Counted from the first letter of the stretch, positions 22,100-34,160 are shown. The stretch: DNA of 64,000 nt from Vitellaria paradoxa (GCA_019916065.1 CM034244.1:37212255-37276254); one strand, 5' to 3'. Made by a program: numbers and translations. The notes: generated from the sequence alone by a model not told the origin.

Positions 22100-22740
22100 T
22101 TATATAAGAGTTGTACCGATACAGTAGTCATGCTTTATCGATTAGGTTTGCTCGATTGGGTTGATTTGTACTTTCTTGGTCGGGCTTGCCTAACTGAGGT
22201 GATTCTTGAATTCTTGATTGGGCCACCCGACCAGCAGCAATCGGCCTTACTGACCGAGGGCATCTATATGATCGAATAAGTCTTGACATTGACCAAGGCA
22301 CCTCACTCTCCTCCTCGATCGGGGTCCTGCCAAAGTGACGTCATATATCAGGCGTATAACGACCTTCTGACATATCCCTTGATGCTCGCCTATAAGGATG
22401 CGATCTAATCCTAACGGTATGGACAATTAGTCAAGGAATATACTCATTAGGATCTATTGGTACAGCTGACTTAACTTGATTTAAGGAAAATATAAACCGG
22501 TGAGATGCAGGCATATCATGCTGATGCCTGATGCACCCCTAAACATATAAAAACCACTCCTCTCCCAGGTACACAGACAATACACTTTTGCTAACTATTA
22601 CTCTACCGGATTACTCTCAAAAAGCTCACTTTGCTAACTTAAGCATCGAAGACTCTTTGGTAGGCACCATATCGATGTCAAGGCAGCATTCTGGATTCAG
22701 GTTAGACCATTCGCAACACTCCTGGTTCACTGTATCATCA
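22100..22740 (+). mobile_element. 5' LTR of Tat-type gypsy element
   Basis: This aligns with 34699-35341. Both copies share the ACCGATACAG phrase, a region rich in CGATCGGG-like words, the same conserved AAGTGACGTCATATATCAGG and the end CACTGTATCATCA. The terminal TG is TT here. The element is flanked by CATAG (22095-22099) and CATAG (35342-35346), a perfect 5-bp target duplication. Confidence 0.94.
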
Positions 22741-22758
22741 GTTGGCACCATATGTGAG
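22741..22758 (+). other. Primer-binding site of Tat element (mutated)
   Basis: GTTGGCACCATATGTGAG follows the LTR end. It resembles the TTGGCGCCGTCTGTGGG-type site of many plant Tat elements, with several changes. Confidence 0.65.
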
Positions 22759-22843
22759 AATCGAGATCGATTTCTAATCACTTTTATGGTTCAAGCAAGA
22801 TCCGGTATCAATACCCAGCCTTTGTCGTCATCAACAGCAGCTA

Positions 22844-23950
22844 TGGAAAACCAGAATGACAAAAGAATTAATGCTATAGAAAGGTAGATGACAGAGATGA
22901 TGGCTGTCATGCAAACTCTGATGGCCCAAAACCAAGCATTACTTCAGCGAGTAAATGCGACTCCGATTGTGGTTCCACCCCAAGCGGACCCACCAGTCAA
23001 CAGAGCGCATAATGGAGGAGTTGTGGAGAACAATGGCGAATGCAGCCCCAATTGGGATTAGGGCCAACAATGTGGCAGAACAACCGGCCCTCGGAGCTGG
23101 CGTCGTTGGGAAGAATGACTTCATCAATAGATTCCTGGAGGAATCGATGAGGAAGGAGAAAACTGTGGCAGCTGAAGTCCCAGTTGGTGGCTCCTCAAAG
23201 CATCGAGGGTGGAAGGCACGAGCATCAAAGATGCCTCTGTCAATCTATGGGAAGATTAGCTGAGGGCCATGCAGGCTCAAATGGAAAATGTTTTGGCAGC
23301 AGTCAAGGCACCAAACACTGTTGAAGATCTCATAGGCCACACTAACTCCCCCTTCGACCTAGCGGTGATGGCCTGTCTTCTCCTCCCAAAGTTCAAGATG
23401 CCAACATTGGAAACATTTGATGGGTCACAAGATCCCTTGGACCATTTGGAGACTTATAAAACGTTGATGCATATCTATGCCTACCCAGACGAGATAATGT
23501 GTCAGGTATTTCCAGCAACTCTCAAAGGGCCCGCTTGCCTTTGGTTCTCTAAAATCAAAGCAGGCTCTATTACTTATTTTGCCCAACTAAGCAAACTCTT
23601 TGTCAGCCACTTTATTAGCAGCCAGAGGCAGAGATGGCCAGTTACCCACCTCCTAACAGTCAAGCAAGCTAGGGATGAATCCCTGAGAAATTATGTTGGG
23701 AGGTTTAATAAAGAAATTTTGGAGGTCGACGAGGCAGATGAAAAAGTGGTCATGACTGCCTTCATGACTAGGCTTAAATTGCCCAGGTTCATGGCCTCGT
23801 TGGTCAAGAAACCACCAGTCGACATGGCAGAGTTGGTGTTCCGCACACAAAAATACATCAATGTTGAGGACGCAATGAGAGCGAGGAAGGACACATTAGC
23901 AAGGAGTTCAAAGCCCGAGAAGAAGAGGCCGAACGGAGCTGAAGAGAAGT
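22844..23950 (+). pseudogene. Tat gypsy gag, partly open
   Basis: A gag start at about 22842 (MENQNDKRINAIER) meets a stop at 22885-22887 and further breaks. The capsid domain (Retrotrans_gag) is then open for 227 residues from 23269. It has FKMPTLETFDGSQDPLDHLE, then [31 protein letters not shown] and a basic end. The frame stops at 23950 where the sequence switches to a minus-strand Athila element. Protease, reverse transcriptase and RNase H of Tat are missing; integrase reappears at 30196. Confidence 0.85.
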
Positions 23951-24617
23951 GACCCCTACATGCTAGAGAATGATAAAACTCAATGACACTCTGCATCTCA
24001 CTATCGGAAATGCAACGTCTCACAATCTGATCAGGGCAATACTTGTAGAGGTATGGTTCGTCCCAAAAGAAACTACGCACTTTTCGTAAGAATTTTCCTC
24101 TGTCGATTTTTGTCCAATTAACGGGCATTTGTCCAATCACTAGGAAGTTAGCAATGTTCGCATACCAAGGAGGTTGGACTTGCAGGTTGGTGCTAACATG
24201 CATGAGGTGTTCATTAGGGAATTGTTCATTGATTGGTAGGTCATTAGAGTTGGACACCTGTTGGGGTAGTCTAGACAAATGGTCAGCTACCACATTTTCA
24301 ACTCCTTTCTTGTCCTTGATCTCCAAATCAAACTCTTGGAGAAGGAGCATCCATCTAATCAGACGAGGTTTGGCCTCTTGTTTTGAAAGGAGGTATTTCA
24401 AGGCTGCATGGTCCGTGAATACTGTGACACGAGAACCTACCAAATACGACCTAAACTTATCCAGGGCAAACACTACCGCTAGAAGTTCCTTTTCAGTGGT
24501 GGTATAGTTCACTTGAGCCTCCTTCAGAGTCTTACTAGCATAGTATATCACATAAGGTTTTCCTTCTTTTCTTTGCCCTAAAATTGCTCCCACAGCAAAG
24601 TCACTTGCATCACACAT
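23947..24617 (-). pseudogene. Athila RNase H and integrase start (minus), truncated
   Basis: The RNase H (RT_RNaseH type) of the Athila element begins [16 protein letters not shown] and contains [31 protein letters not shown] and VADHLSRLP. The start of the integrase zinc-binding domain follows, up to the conserved GHF. Here Athila ends abruptly. The open frame runs on through the junction into antisense Tat gag until 23691, producing a chimeric open frame with no expected function. Integrase and the 3' LTR are lost. Confidence 0.88.
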
Positions 24618-25939
24618 TAGCTCGAATGGTAAGGACTAATCCGGTCTTTGGACGATTGGTGCAGTGGTAAGCAAATGTTTAAGTTTATCAAAGGCTTCCT
24701 GACATGAAGTTGTCCACTCAAACGGTCTATCCTTTGATAACAACGAGCATAAATGTTGTGCAATAGAACTAAAGGACTGGATGAAACGTCAATAAAAATC
24801 GGCGTGACCAAGGAACGATCTTACATCCTTAACACATCGATGAACAGGAAAATTTTGAATCAATTCCACTTTTGCTCTATCTACCTCAATCCCACAATGT
24901 TATACTATATGCCCTAAGACAATCCCTTGTTGTACCATAAAGTGGCACTTTTCCCAGTTGAGCACTAAATTGCTCTCTCACATCGCACTAACACCTCCTC
25001 AAGATTGATCAAACACTCATCAAATGTGTCTCCATAGATGGAGAAATTATCCATAAATACCTCTAAGAATCTCTTGACCATATCACTAAAAATGCTCATT
25101 ACACATCTTTGAAAAGTCGCAGGTGCGTTACATAGCCTAAATGGCATGCGTCTGTACGCAAAACTGCCAAAGGGACATGTGAAGGTGGTCTTTTCTTGAT
25201 CTTCTAGCGCTATCTCAACCTGATTGTACCCAGAATACCCATTCAGAAAGCAATAGAAAGATCTCCCTGCTACTCTCTCAAGCACTTGGTCTAGGAAGGG
25301 AAGTGAAAAATGGTCTTTCCGGGTCACGGCATTCAAACGCCTATAGTCAATGCACATACGCCACCCAGTTTGGGTGTGTTGTGGCACTAACTCTCCTTTC
25401 TCATTCTCAACTACAGTAACACCAGACTTCTTAGGAACTACTTGAGTGGGACTCACCCACTTCGAGTCAGAGATGGGGTAAATGATACCCGCATCAAGCA
25501 ACTTAAGCATCTCTCCTTTCACAACCTCTTTCATATTGGGGTTTAGCCTTCGTTGCATTTGCCTCACCGGTTTGGCATCATCTTTAAGGTATATATGATG
25601 AGAGCATAACAATGGGCTAATACCTCGAAGATCTGCCACAATCCAACCTAGTGCTTGACAGTGGGCTTTCAACACTCCCAACAACCTCTCCTCTTGAGCT
25701 TTCTCTAAACCTGCAGACACCACTACTGGAAATGTCTCTCCCTCTCCCAGGAATGCATACTTGAGTTCACTTGATAAGGGTTTCCTAGAAGGACATGAAG
25801 GACATTCAATTGAGGGTTTAGGTTTTATCACAGATGGCTCTATAGGTTCAAACATTGGTATCCAGTCACTAACTACCATAATCTCCTCCCCAGCACCTAT
25901 AAACTCTCCAATATCCCTAAAATTTTTTCCATCCAACAT
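24617..25939 (-). pseudogene. Athila reverse transcriptase (minus), catalytic Asp lost
   Basis: This has the N-terminal linker then LLDAGIIYPISDSKWVSPTQ and MCIDYRRLNAVTRKDH, typical of Athila RT. Two catalytic positions are changed: CFLNGYSG for the usual CFLDGYSG, and VFMDNFSIYG for VFMDDFSIYG. Both are Asp to Asn, so polymerase activity is certainly lost. The main frame runs 25939-24965; the thumb and connection part to 24617 is in other frames with stops. Confidence 0.9.
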
Positions 25940-26214
25940 CTCACATCTCTCACTCCTTGCTAAGGCACGCTCTAAGGGATACTCAAAGTAAGTCTGCTTA
26001 AATATTCCTCACTCAAAATATGGATCACATCTACCTCCCTAATATCGTCACACTCTCCTATTTGCTTCTCTACCCTAAAAATATTCATCTCCATGGTCAT
26101 ATTTCCAAACGAAAGTTTCATGACCCCACTCCTACAAGTGATCACAGCATTAGATGTAGCAAGGAAGGGTTTACCAAGAATGACCGGAATAGATTGGGTA
26201 GGGTTAGGAATTGG

Positions 26215-27003
26215 TTAGGTATCTAATACGATAATATCCACTGGGAAGTAGAACTTGTTTGCTTGAACTAATACGTCCTCCACCACACCCCTGGGCATTT
26301 TGACCGAACGGTCAGCTAACTGTAATGTTACTCTGGTGGGTTTCAGCTCACCTAGACCTAGTTGCTGGTAAACAGTGTAAGGCAAAAGGTTGACACTAGC
26401 TCCTAGGTCAAGTAGAGCTCTATCAACAATATGGTTCCCTATAATGCATGAAATGGTTGGACACCCAGGGTCTTTATATTTAGGGGGTGTGTCACGTTGG
26501 AGTATGACATTGAGCTTCCTCTTCACAGTGCACATATCTTTGAGAAATCTAGCATAGGAAAGATTTTGCTTAATGGCTTCAAGTAATGGGATGTTGATTC
26601 TCACTTGTTTGAAAGTCTCATAAATTTCAGAGTTCAACATCTCATTCTTACCCTTAGCTAGTCTCTGGGGAAAAGGTGGTCTAGGCATATACTCAACAGG
26701 ATGGTCAATTGGCCTAACCAACGGACTCTCACTAGGTTCCTCCTCACTCTCTTTTTTAGTTTCCCATTTTTTCTTTCTCATCCTCCAATTTCCCTTTCCC
26801 CTTTTCTTTTTCCTCTCCATCACTCACTTTTTCAATCCCCTTACTAGCTTTTGGTTCTATCTTCTTACTTGTGGGATTGACTCTATAATCAGTAGGTTTT
26901 TTAATAATTTAACCACTCCGTAAAGTGGTAATAGCTTGAACATGCTCATGTGGGGTGGTACCCGAGGTTGATGACTCAGTCATGTTCACCTGGCCTTTTG
27001 GGT
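26215..27003 (-). pseudogene. Athila protease region (minus)
   Basis: The retropepsin-like domain contains LLDLGASVNLLPYTVYQQLG followed by LKPTRVTLQLADRSVK, and a charged Lys/Glu-rich lead-in (26823 down to about 26720). Frame breaks separate it from gag upstream and from RT downstream (25980-26215 is out of frame). Confidence 0.85.
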
Positions 27004-27147
27004 TAGGAAGCGGTTATGCAGGAAGTTTGCCACTTTGAGTGGTGCTCATGGCCTATGTGATCCTAGAAATTTGTCCTCTGATATCATCAAAGGACCTAGA
27101 CACTTGTCCTTTAAAATCATCGAAAGACCTAGACAAATTACTATTGA

Positions 27148-28496
27148 TCATCGTTTGATGTTGCATAAATTATTGAAGAGTATCCTCAATAGACTTCTTT
27201 TGAACAGGTTGAAAAGCAATCGGGTTAGGCTGTTGGTATTGGGGTGGTGGTAACCAAGTAGGTTGGAATGATTGGCTTTGGTTGTCATTTTTCCACCCAA
27301 AACTGGAGGATTTTTCCATCCCTGAGGATAAGCATTGAGGTGTTGATTTCCCCCTTGATACTTAACATTTCCACCTTGTGGGTAGGAAGTGTTACCCTGA
27401 CCTCTATTCTGGAATGGTTGGTTCTGTGTGTTATTAGCATACGCATTGCCATAAGCTACTTCCTTAAGTAAAAGAAACTTGGGACATGAATTAGGATCAT
27501 GTCCTACTTGGTCACATGCCCAACACACCACTTGTGCTTCCACCAACTCCTCTTTGTTCTTAAGTTCAAGGGAATCTAACTTATGTTGTAATGCAGATAT
27601 CCTAGCACTTAAATCATCCCTCTCACTTAACATCAACTGACCACTAGATACAGGATTCCTATGCTCTAAAGATGAAGATGGTCCTATTTCCTAATCATTA
27701 GAGTCCTCGGCCACTATATCAAAGAATTCCATGGCTTCTTCCGTAGTCTTATCAAATAGAGTACCATTGCACATGGTAGAAACTAATTGCTTAAGATTGG
27801 GAGTTAGGGATTCATGAAAGATGCTCACTAACCTCCATGATTCATAACCATGGTGAGGGCAAGCCATCAAAAGGTCCTTCAACCTTTCCCAGACTTGACA
27901 GAAATTCTCATTAGGTTTGCAAGAGAAAGTGGTAATCTGTCGCCTGTAGTACTGAGTTTTCTGAGTTGGAAAATATTTCTTAAGAAACTCAGTCTGCATT
28001 TCACGCCACGTTCCAATGGAATGTGGATGAAGGGAATTAAGCCAGAACTTGGCTTTGTCCTTTAGAGAAAAAGGAAAGAGTTGAAGATGCACTACGTTTT
28101 CATTGACATTATGATCTATACACGTGTTGCTCACTTCCTCAAACTCCCTGAGATGGTTATAGGGATTTTTAGAGTCAAGGCCATGGAAAGTAGGAAGAAG
28201 TTGGATAATTCCTGGCCCAAGGTTGAAGTTCCCCCTATTTAATGGCAAGACTATGCATGATGGGGTGGTTTGTCTAACAGGATTAAGATGATCTTTCATA
28301 GGAATATAACCCGAAATTTCTTGGAGCTCATTATCCCCATGCACACTCCCTTCCCTCTTACTTCAGCCATTGAGTGAAAGGAGGATGTGGTAAGTGAAAC
28401 TGTGGAAAGTGAGGTTGGTGAAAAAAGTTCAAGAAAGTATGAAGGATCTCCTAGTTCAGATTCAAGTACGACTACCTTACCTGATCTTAATAGCAT
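27148..28496 (-). pseudogene. Athila gag (minus)
   Basis: The capsid region has IIQLLPTFHGLDSKNPYNHL, then DKAKFWLNSL and SWRLVSIFHESLTPNLKQLV (28344-27691). A stop at 27689-27691 separates it from a region with a complete CCHC knuckle (CWACDQVGHDPNSC, about 27541-27500). Gln/Asn-rich sequence follows. The N-terminal piece (28496-28296) lies in another frame. Confidence 0.88.
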
Positions 28497-28608
28497 ATAA
28501 GTAACAAGTCTCTAATAACAAAAATTAAGTCCAAATTTTAAAATTTTTTTTCTTTTAAAAAAAAAACTAAAAAAAATAGAAATATCCTAAAAACTAAAAT
28601 TTGGTTCT

Positions 28609-28623
28609 CCGGCAACGGCGCCA
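28609..28623 (-). other. Primer-binding site of minus-strand Athila
   Basis: The minus strand reads TGGCGCCGTTGCCGG, the usual Athila primer site (Asp-tRNA type). It lies a few bases from the LTR end at 28630. Confidence 0.92.
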
Positions 28624-28629
28624 AAAATT

Positions 28630-30195
28630 TGACCGATCCTAAAAAGTGTTTAGGTTCTCACCTCTCAAGTGCAAGAGGGCAGTCGTAGTTTTAAAATTCG
28701 GTGAGTTCGAGATCGAATTGCACAGGGAGCCTAATGCGTTTAGTTTCTAGGATGTGAAAGAAATTCTAAAACTAAAGAGAATTAAGTTTGAAGTTCAAGG
28801 TTACTAGATTCTAGAGTTTAATAAAATTCAGAACAATTTCAATTTTTTAAACACTTGAAATTAAAATAAACAAAAACAATTCAGAATTTAAAAACAATTA
28901 AACTGAATGGTAAGAAATTAAAACAAATTCAATAGAACTAATCTCAACTCCAAAATTACTCTATTATAATTTAAATTAAATTGGATTGCAGTTTAGTAAG
29001 AATCTTGATTCAACGTCAAGTCTGGGTAGTTCACTACTTTGCCTTGGGATGTGTTTATTTGAAAACTAAGGTTTAAATTGAAAAGTTTTGAAAACGTTGT
29101 AATCAAAGGTCAGTACCAGTGATCTCAAGCGGATATGGTTAAAGACCTTTGTTTCCTAGGGTTTCTCAATTAAACACCAAAATATTAATCAAAATCTGAT
29201 TTTTAAGTCTATTCGAAAGTATTTAACAATTGGTTATGCAAATTCATACCAGTGATCCCACACGGATTTGGTTAAGAATTTTCGTATTTGAATGCTTTCG
29301 AAATAACAAAAAAACTAGATTTGTGAAAGGTAGATCCCTTCGCAAGAGATTCGCAACCTTCGCGAAGGGACTACGAACACCCCAAGGCTTTTCGTGAACT
29401 ACCCTTTCTTGATGCGTTGAATCAAGATTAGGGTTTTACGCTATGACTACTTTAAGTATCATAAAAACAATAAAAGAGCATTCCATCATACGAAAAGGGA
29501 ATCAAAACAAGCAAAGCATTATATTACGAAGTAAATCGAAATAAAACGAAGCAAATCGAAGTGCAACTTACAATGTAAATCGGATGTAAAAGACAAGATG
29601 AACAAGCAATATGACGATGATGATGAAAACTCCAAAGAACTCCATAAATCAACACCTCCAAGCGTGAAAACCACTCTAAAATTAATCAAAATCTATTCTA
29701 ACTCTCAATTGAAAGTGTAATAAACGAAAGGAGACGTCCCTTGTTCAGCCGTACAAGGGTTACATATATAGCTTTAGCAAAACCCTAGAAAAAACGAAGT
29801 AATACACGAGCCAGGTCTTTGCTGGGGTCCGGACCCTTTGAGGGGGGGTGGGGACCCTAGAATACAAACTTTTCAAATTCCCTCACTGTGGTCCGGACCC
29901 TTTGATGAGGGGTCCGGACCCCAGAACCTTGATTACTCCATCTTTGTTTCTCCTTCACTCTAAGTCCTTGGGTTGGTCGAAACCATCTTTGATGAAGCTT
30001 CAATCCCAATTCCTCCTTCGTCTTCTAAGCCTTCTCCAACACCATTAACTTCTCTTTTCTCATCCATTTCCCTACAAATAAGATGATAGAACTTGTAAGC
30101 TACAAAATAATATCAAAACTTTAAATTTAACCATTCAAATGCATTAAAATGTATCTAACTATAGAGTTTGTAATTACACTTTTCAAGTGTAATCA
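28630..30195 (-). mobile_element. 5' LTR of minus-strand Athila
   Basis: This 1566-bp LTR reads TG...CA with ends at 28630 and 30195. It is related to the LTR at 48067-49708: both begin, in element orientation, TGATTNCACTTGAAAAGTG and end GGTCA five or six bases before the primer site. Two GGTCCGGACC hairpins lie at 29823-29858 and 29888-29922. Only this LTR of the element is present, since the other end was lost at about 23947. Confidence 0.88.
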
Positions 30196-31340
30196 GTACC
30201 TGACAGTGAATGTGACTCTTTACAAAAAGGGACATAGTTCTCTTTTACTACGTTGTGTTAACGGAGAAGAAGCTGAGTATGTAATGAGGGAGATCCACGA
30301 AGGCGTAAGTGGCAACCACTCGGGAAGCAGAGCCCTGGTGGGAAAAATTCTAAGGGCTGGTTACTATTGGCCGACCATGGAAGTAGATGCCCAGGAATTC
30401 GTCAAGAAGTGTGACAAATGCTAAAGATTTTTCAACATTCTGAGGTAACCAGCTTAGGAGTTGATGCCAATCCTAAGCCCTTGGCCATTCGCACAATGGG
30501 GAATTGACATAATTGGGCCACTCCCATTGGGAAAGGGACAAAGGAAGTTCGTCGTTGTGGCCATTGACTATTTCATGAAGTGGGTAGAAGTAGAGGCACT
30601 TCCGAGTATAATCGAGTAGAACATGAGGAAATTCCTATGGTAGAATATTGTTTCAATTCGGTATCGCTAAAGTAGTCATCACTAATAATAACAAACAATT
30701 TGAGGGAAAACAATTTAATGGACTATGCGAAGAACTTGGAATTAGTCATCATTATTCTTTTCCTAAACATCCTCAAGCTAACGGTCAGGTAGAAGTAACG
30801 AACAGGTCCCTCTTAAAGATCATCAAAATAAAACTGGATAGGGCTAAAGGATTCTGGGTAGATGAACTCCCAAATATCTTGTGGGCCTATCGAACAGCGG
30901 AAAGAGTGGCAACTGGGCAGAGTCCATTCTCTTTGACTTATGGGACAGAAGCAGTTATCCCAGTGGAAATTGGGCTGACCAGCCTGAGAGTTTGAAAGTT
31001 TGATCTAGAGAAGAATAAAGATGTTGTTGGGGAATAGATTGATTTGCTAAAGGGCAGAAGGCTACAGGCAGTGATCAAAATAGCCTCCTATTAGCAAAGG
31101 ACGCGCTAGTATCATAGCTCAAGAGTTCGACCGAGAGAGTTCTCTGTAGAGGAGCTAGTGTTGAAAAGGGTGAATCAATCTACCAGGGATCTGCAAGAAG
31201 AAAAGCTTGGACCAAACTGGGAAGGCCCATACGATATACTCGGCTTCACTTGGAGGGGCACTTACACACTACAGACACTTGGGGGCAAAGAACTACCCTA
31301 CCCTTGGCATGCATAGCACTTAAGAAAATATTATGTCTAA
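30196..31340 (+). pseudogene. Tat gypsy integrase (plus), with stops
   Basis: The frame resumes directly after the Athila LTR with LTVNVTLYKKG. The zinc-binding domain follows (IHEGVSGNHSG...YYWPTM...VKKCDKC), ending in a TAA at 30422 in place of the usual Gln. The core continues with WPFAQWGIDIIGPLPLGKG and DYFMKWVE, then a stretch open from 30648 to 30995 with HPQANGQVEVTNRSLLKI and ILWAYRTAE. A C-terminal part (to about 31340) has NWEGPYDIL. Several stops make it inactive. Confidence 0.87.
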
Positions 31341-31439
31341 ATTTTATTTTTTGGATTGTAACATTATGTTTTTCTTATTAACAAAATTCATTGATTCGAC
31401 AGGATATGAAAATTTTAGCATTGCAAGTTTTCCTATAGG

Positions 31440-31873
31440 ATTCACATGATCGAGAAGTGCAAAGATCCCCTCAACTCACAATGCCGAGTGGTATGAAGAC
31501 GGCTCATGCGGCCAATGCCCAAATAAGGCAAGTATTCCAACTCAGCTCATGTGACTGAGCAGTGCAAAGACCCCTTCGACTTACATGGCATGAAGATGGC
31601 TCACGAAGCCAAATCCTACTCAGTTCACGTGACTAAGTAGTGCAAAGACCCCCTCGGCTCACATGGCCGAGTGGCGTGAAAATGGCTCACGAAGCTAAAT
31701 CCTACTCGGTTCACGTGACCAAGTAATGCAAAAATCCCCTCGGCTCATGTGGTTGAGTGGCGTGAAAATGGCTCACAAGGCCAATACACAAAGGTAAGTT
31801 ATCCTACTTAGTTCACACGACTGAGTGGAGTGAAGATCCCTTCGGCTCATGAGGCCGAGTGGCGTGAAAATGG
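31440..31873 (+). repeat. Tandem repeat, about 85-105 bp unit, ~5 copies, in Tat 3' region
   Basis: Each unit carries CCTCGGCTCACATGGCCGAG (or variants) followed by TGGCGTGAAAATGGCTCAC and CTCAGTTCACGTGACTGAG-like words. The two CTCGG...CCGAG and CTCAG...CTGAG words are themselves short palindromes. Unit lengths vary. It lies between the integrase and the antisense gene of Tat. Confidence 0.82.
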
Positions 31874-32116
31874 ATAATATCGACTACAAATGCAAAAATC
31901 AGAACAAAATACTTGTTATAGGTGGCTTTTTCTTTGTCTATACTATATAAAGACACATTCACACCATTCCAGTGTTGAAAACAACTAAATCAGAGTCAAC
32001 CATAACAATATATGGAAGAACACAAATGCTAAAATAAAGAGCTTTCATTGCAAAATTAAAATTAGAAAGGTCTGGATTACATTCGAATATATATATATAT
32101 ATATATATACAAAGTT
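31874..32116. other. Tat noncoding spacer with AT microsatellite
   Basis: No open frame. A (TA)n microsatellite lies at about 32087-32109, next to the end of the antisense gene. Confidence 0.5.
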
Positions 32117-34160
32117 TTATATATTGGGGCTCCTTGACTCAGCATCAGCCCTTTCATCTTTGCCCCCCATTCGTCGCCTCGGATTGGTCTCGATCGACCA
32201 ACTAAAGATTGGAAAAATCCAAATCAGGGTAGAGCAGGTTTGCTCTTTCCCTAGCCACCTCGAAGGCCTGCATGAAGGTCTCCTCCAGCTCGGCATCGAA
32301 GGTTTCACTCTTCTTGCACTTTTCGATTGCTGAGAGGGCGTCTGCTTCAGCTTTTCTACACCTTTCAGTCAACTGGTTCCTCTTAGCCTGGAATTTATTC
32401 GCCAGTTCGGCCTTCTCAGCCTTGAGTTTTCTTTTCTGCTCCTTCGAGGCAGCAATGGCAGCGTCCCTCTCCTGCTCGACTTGGAGGGCTCTTGTCTTAA
32501 AGGTCTCTACCTTGGCCTTCAGTCTATTTATTTCATCATCAGCGGCCTTGAGCTACCTCTTAGCAAGCATCATTCGATGGGTCAGCACTGTTGCCCGAGT
32601 TGGAACCTGCACAACAAAAATTGATAAGTATCATCACACTTACAGCAAAAAGATAGATCCAAAAAGAAAAAAAAAAAAAAGAGAAGACTTACCCACACTA
32701 TACTGTGGTTCAGATCTCGAAAGATCTGATGACTTGATTTGTTCTCCTGATGGTGGACCTTCTCATCCACAATCAAAGTCAGGGACCTTCTCCAAGCCGA
32801 GTTGGGGTCGTCAATTAGATTGACGAACCCCGAGGGAGCAGATGCAGGCTCAACTTGACTAGGGGCTCCCGATGGGTCCTCACGAGGAAGAGAACTAATT
32901 ATCACTGGGTCCTCTGCTGTCACTCGAGGCGGTGGAGGGTCCCTTACTCCTGAACTTCCCCCAATTGTCAGCTTGGTCTTCTTAGGGGGAAGATCACATG
33001 GACTTTGTTGTTTCTTCTTCCTTTTCTTTAGTCTGTCCAAATTCAGTCAAGTCATGTCTGTTGAAGAGTCGGCCTCCAAAACAATTTAGGAAGGGTTATC
33101 TGCACAAATAAAGAAGATTAGAATAAGAATAATGAAAATTAAACTTAAAACTAAGGACGTACACTCACTCCACTCACGTTCGACAGCCATGGCTTCTCAG
33201 GTTGGCTCTGGATCGAGCATGTACATGGCCAAGGACTCCATGTTTATTAGGACGTCCGCCTCGTGGACATCATGATTCTTCACAAGCTGCACTTAGGCCT
33301 TCAATTCCTCTAATAGCTTCGGCTTGGCTTGGGCTGTTCACCAAAACACAACGAGTGAGCCATACATAATAAAATAAGGTAAAATAAAGTTAAAACAGAA
33401 GAGAAAATAGAAATATACATTTCTTCGTCGCGCAACCCCAGTGCCTTGGGACCTTTACTGTGGAGGGGTTGGGCGCTTCTCAGCGCTGCAACTCCCATCC
33501 ATTTCCATAGATAAAGAAAAACTTGTCCTTCCAACCCTTGCTCGAGGTTGGAAGAGCAGTCACCAAGTTCAGGCCCCTTTCTCTGCCCGAGAAGAACCAC
33601 CAACCTTTGCCTACCTCAGTTAGTTTGTAGCAGTAAAGGAATTTCTCGACCAACAGCTCGTGATCGGTAACTGCCTTCCAAAGGACAACATACCCGATTA
33701 TGATCCTCCACTCGTTCGAGAGGATCTGAGCAGGAGCCAGATCGAGATGATGTAGTATCTCCCGAACGGGTTTCATGATTAAGAAGTGGAGACCACCCAT
33801 GAGTGCACTCTTGTAGATGGCAATCTGCCCTTCCCTTGGCCAACATGCCCGATCCTCTTCCTTCGGCACCTAGAATGACACGAAACGAGGGAATTGGAGG
33901 TCAGACCATAACTGCCAAATTCTGGCAGCGATCATGGTGGACTTGAAATTTTCAGCCTGGAATTGGGAATCTTCCCTAGAAGGATTGCCTGATTCCCCAA
34001 TGTTCGTGTCAAATGCATCCACTATAGGTCTTATAGTGGAGGTATTAGGGGCTAGTACTATGTCCCTAACCCTAGTCAAATCGTCTGAACCTGCCATTGA
34101 AACAGGCTCAAGAACAATGCTTAGGTGTTTGGTTATATGAATCGAAAAGGAGGTTGCCAA
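32117..34160 (-). pseudogene. Antisense, intron-containing gene of Tat (Transposase_28-type)
   Basis: A minus-strand gene between integrase and the 3' LTR. Its first part (34160-33480) has the plant 'putative gypsy type transposon' domain (PF04195-like): EEDRACWPREGQIAIYKSAL, LAPAQILSNEWRII and ALPTSSKGWKDKFFF. It is interrupted by one TAG (after FVSF). A middle basic/Pro-rich part (33040-32693) carries KKRKKK. The last part (32606-32120) is a long coiled coil (Glu/Lys/Ala-rich, LKAEKAELANKFQAKR). A clean intron (32607-32692) has GTAAGT at its donor and a T-rich tract then GCAG at its acceptor. Such extra antisense ORFs are known in Tat elements; their role is unknown. Confidence 0.8.
32607..32692 (-). 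other. Spliceosomal intron in Tat antisense gene
   Basis: On the minus strand the donor is GTAAGTCTTCTC and the acceptor TTTTTGTTGTGCAG. Removing it joins SIVW to PTRATV in one frame. This supports real transcription of the antisense gene at some time. Confidence 0.7.

Noticed and set aside
30149..30195. Beginning of the open frame before Tat integrase
   Set aside because: These residues come from the Athila LTR end; the Tat frame itself resumes at about 30196.
32272..32823. 183-residue plus-strand Ser/Leu-rich frame
   Set aside because: Antisense of the coiled-coil part of the Tat minus-strand gene; the Leu/Ser bias is the complement of Lys/Glu codons.
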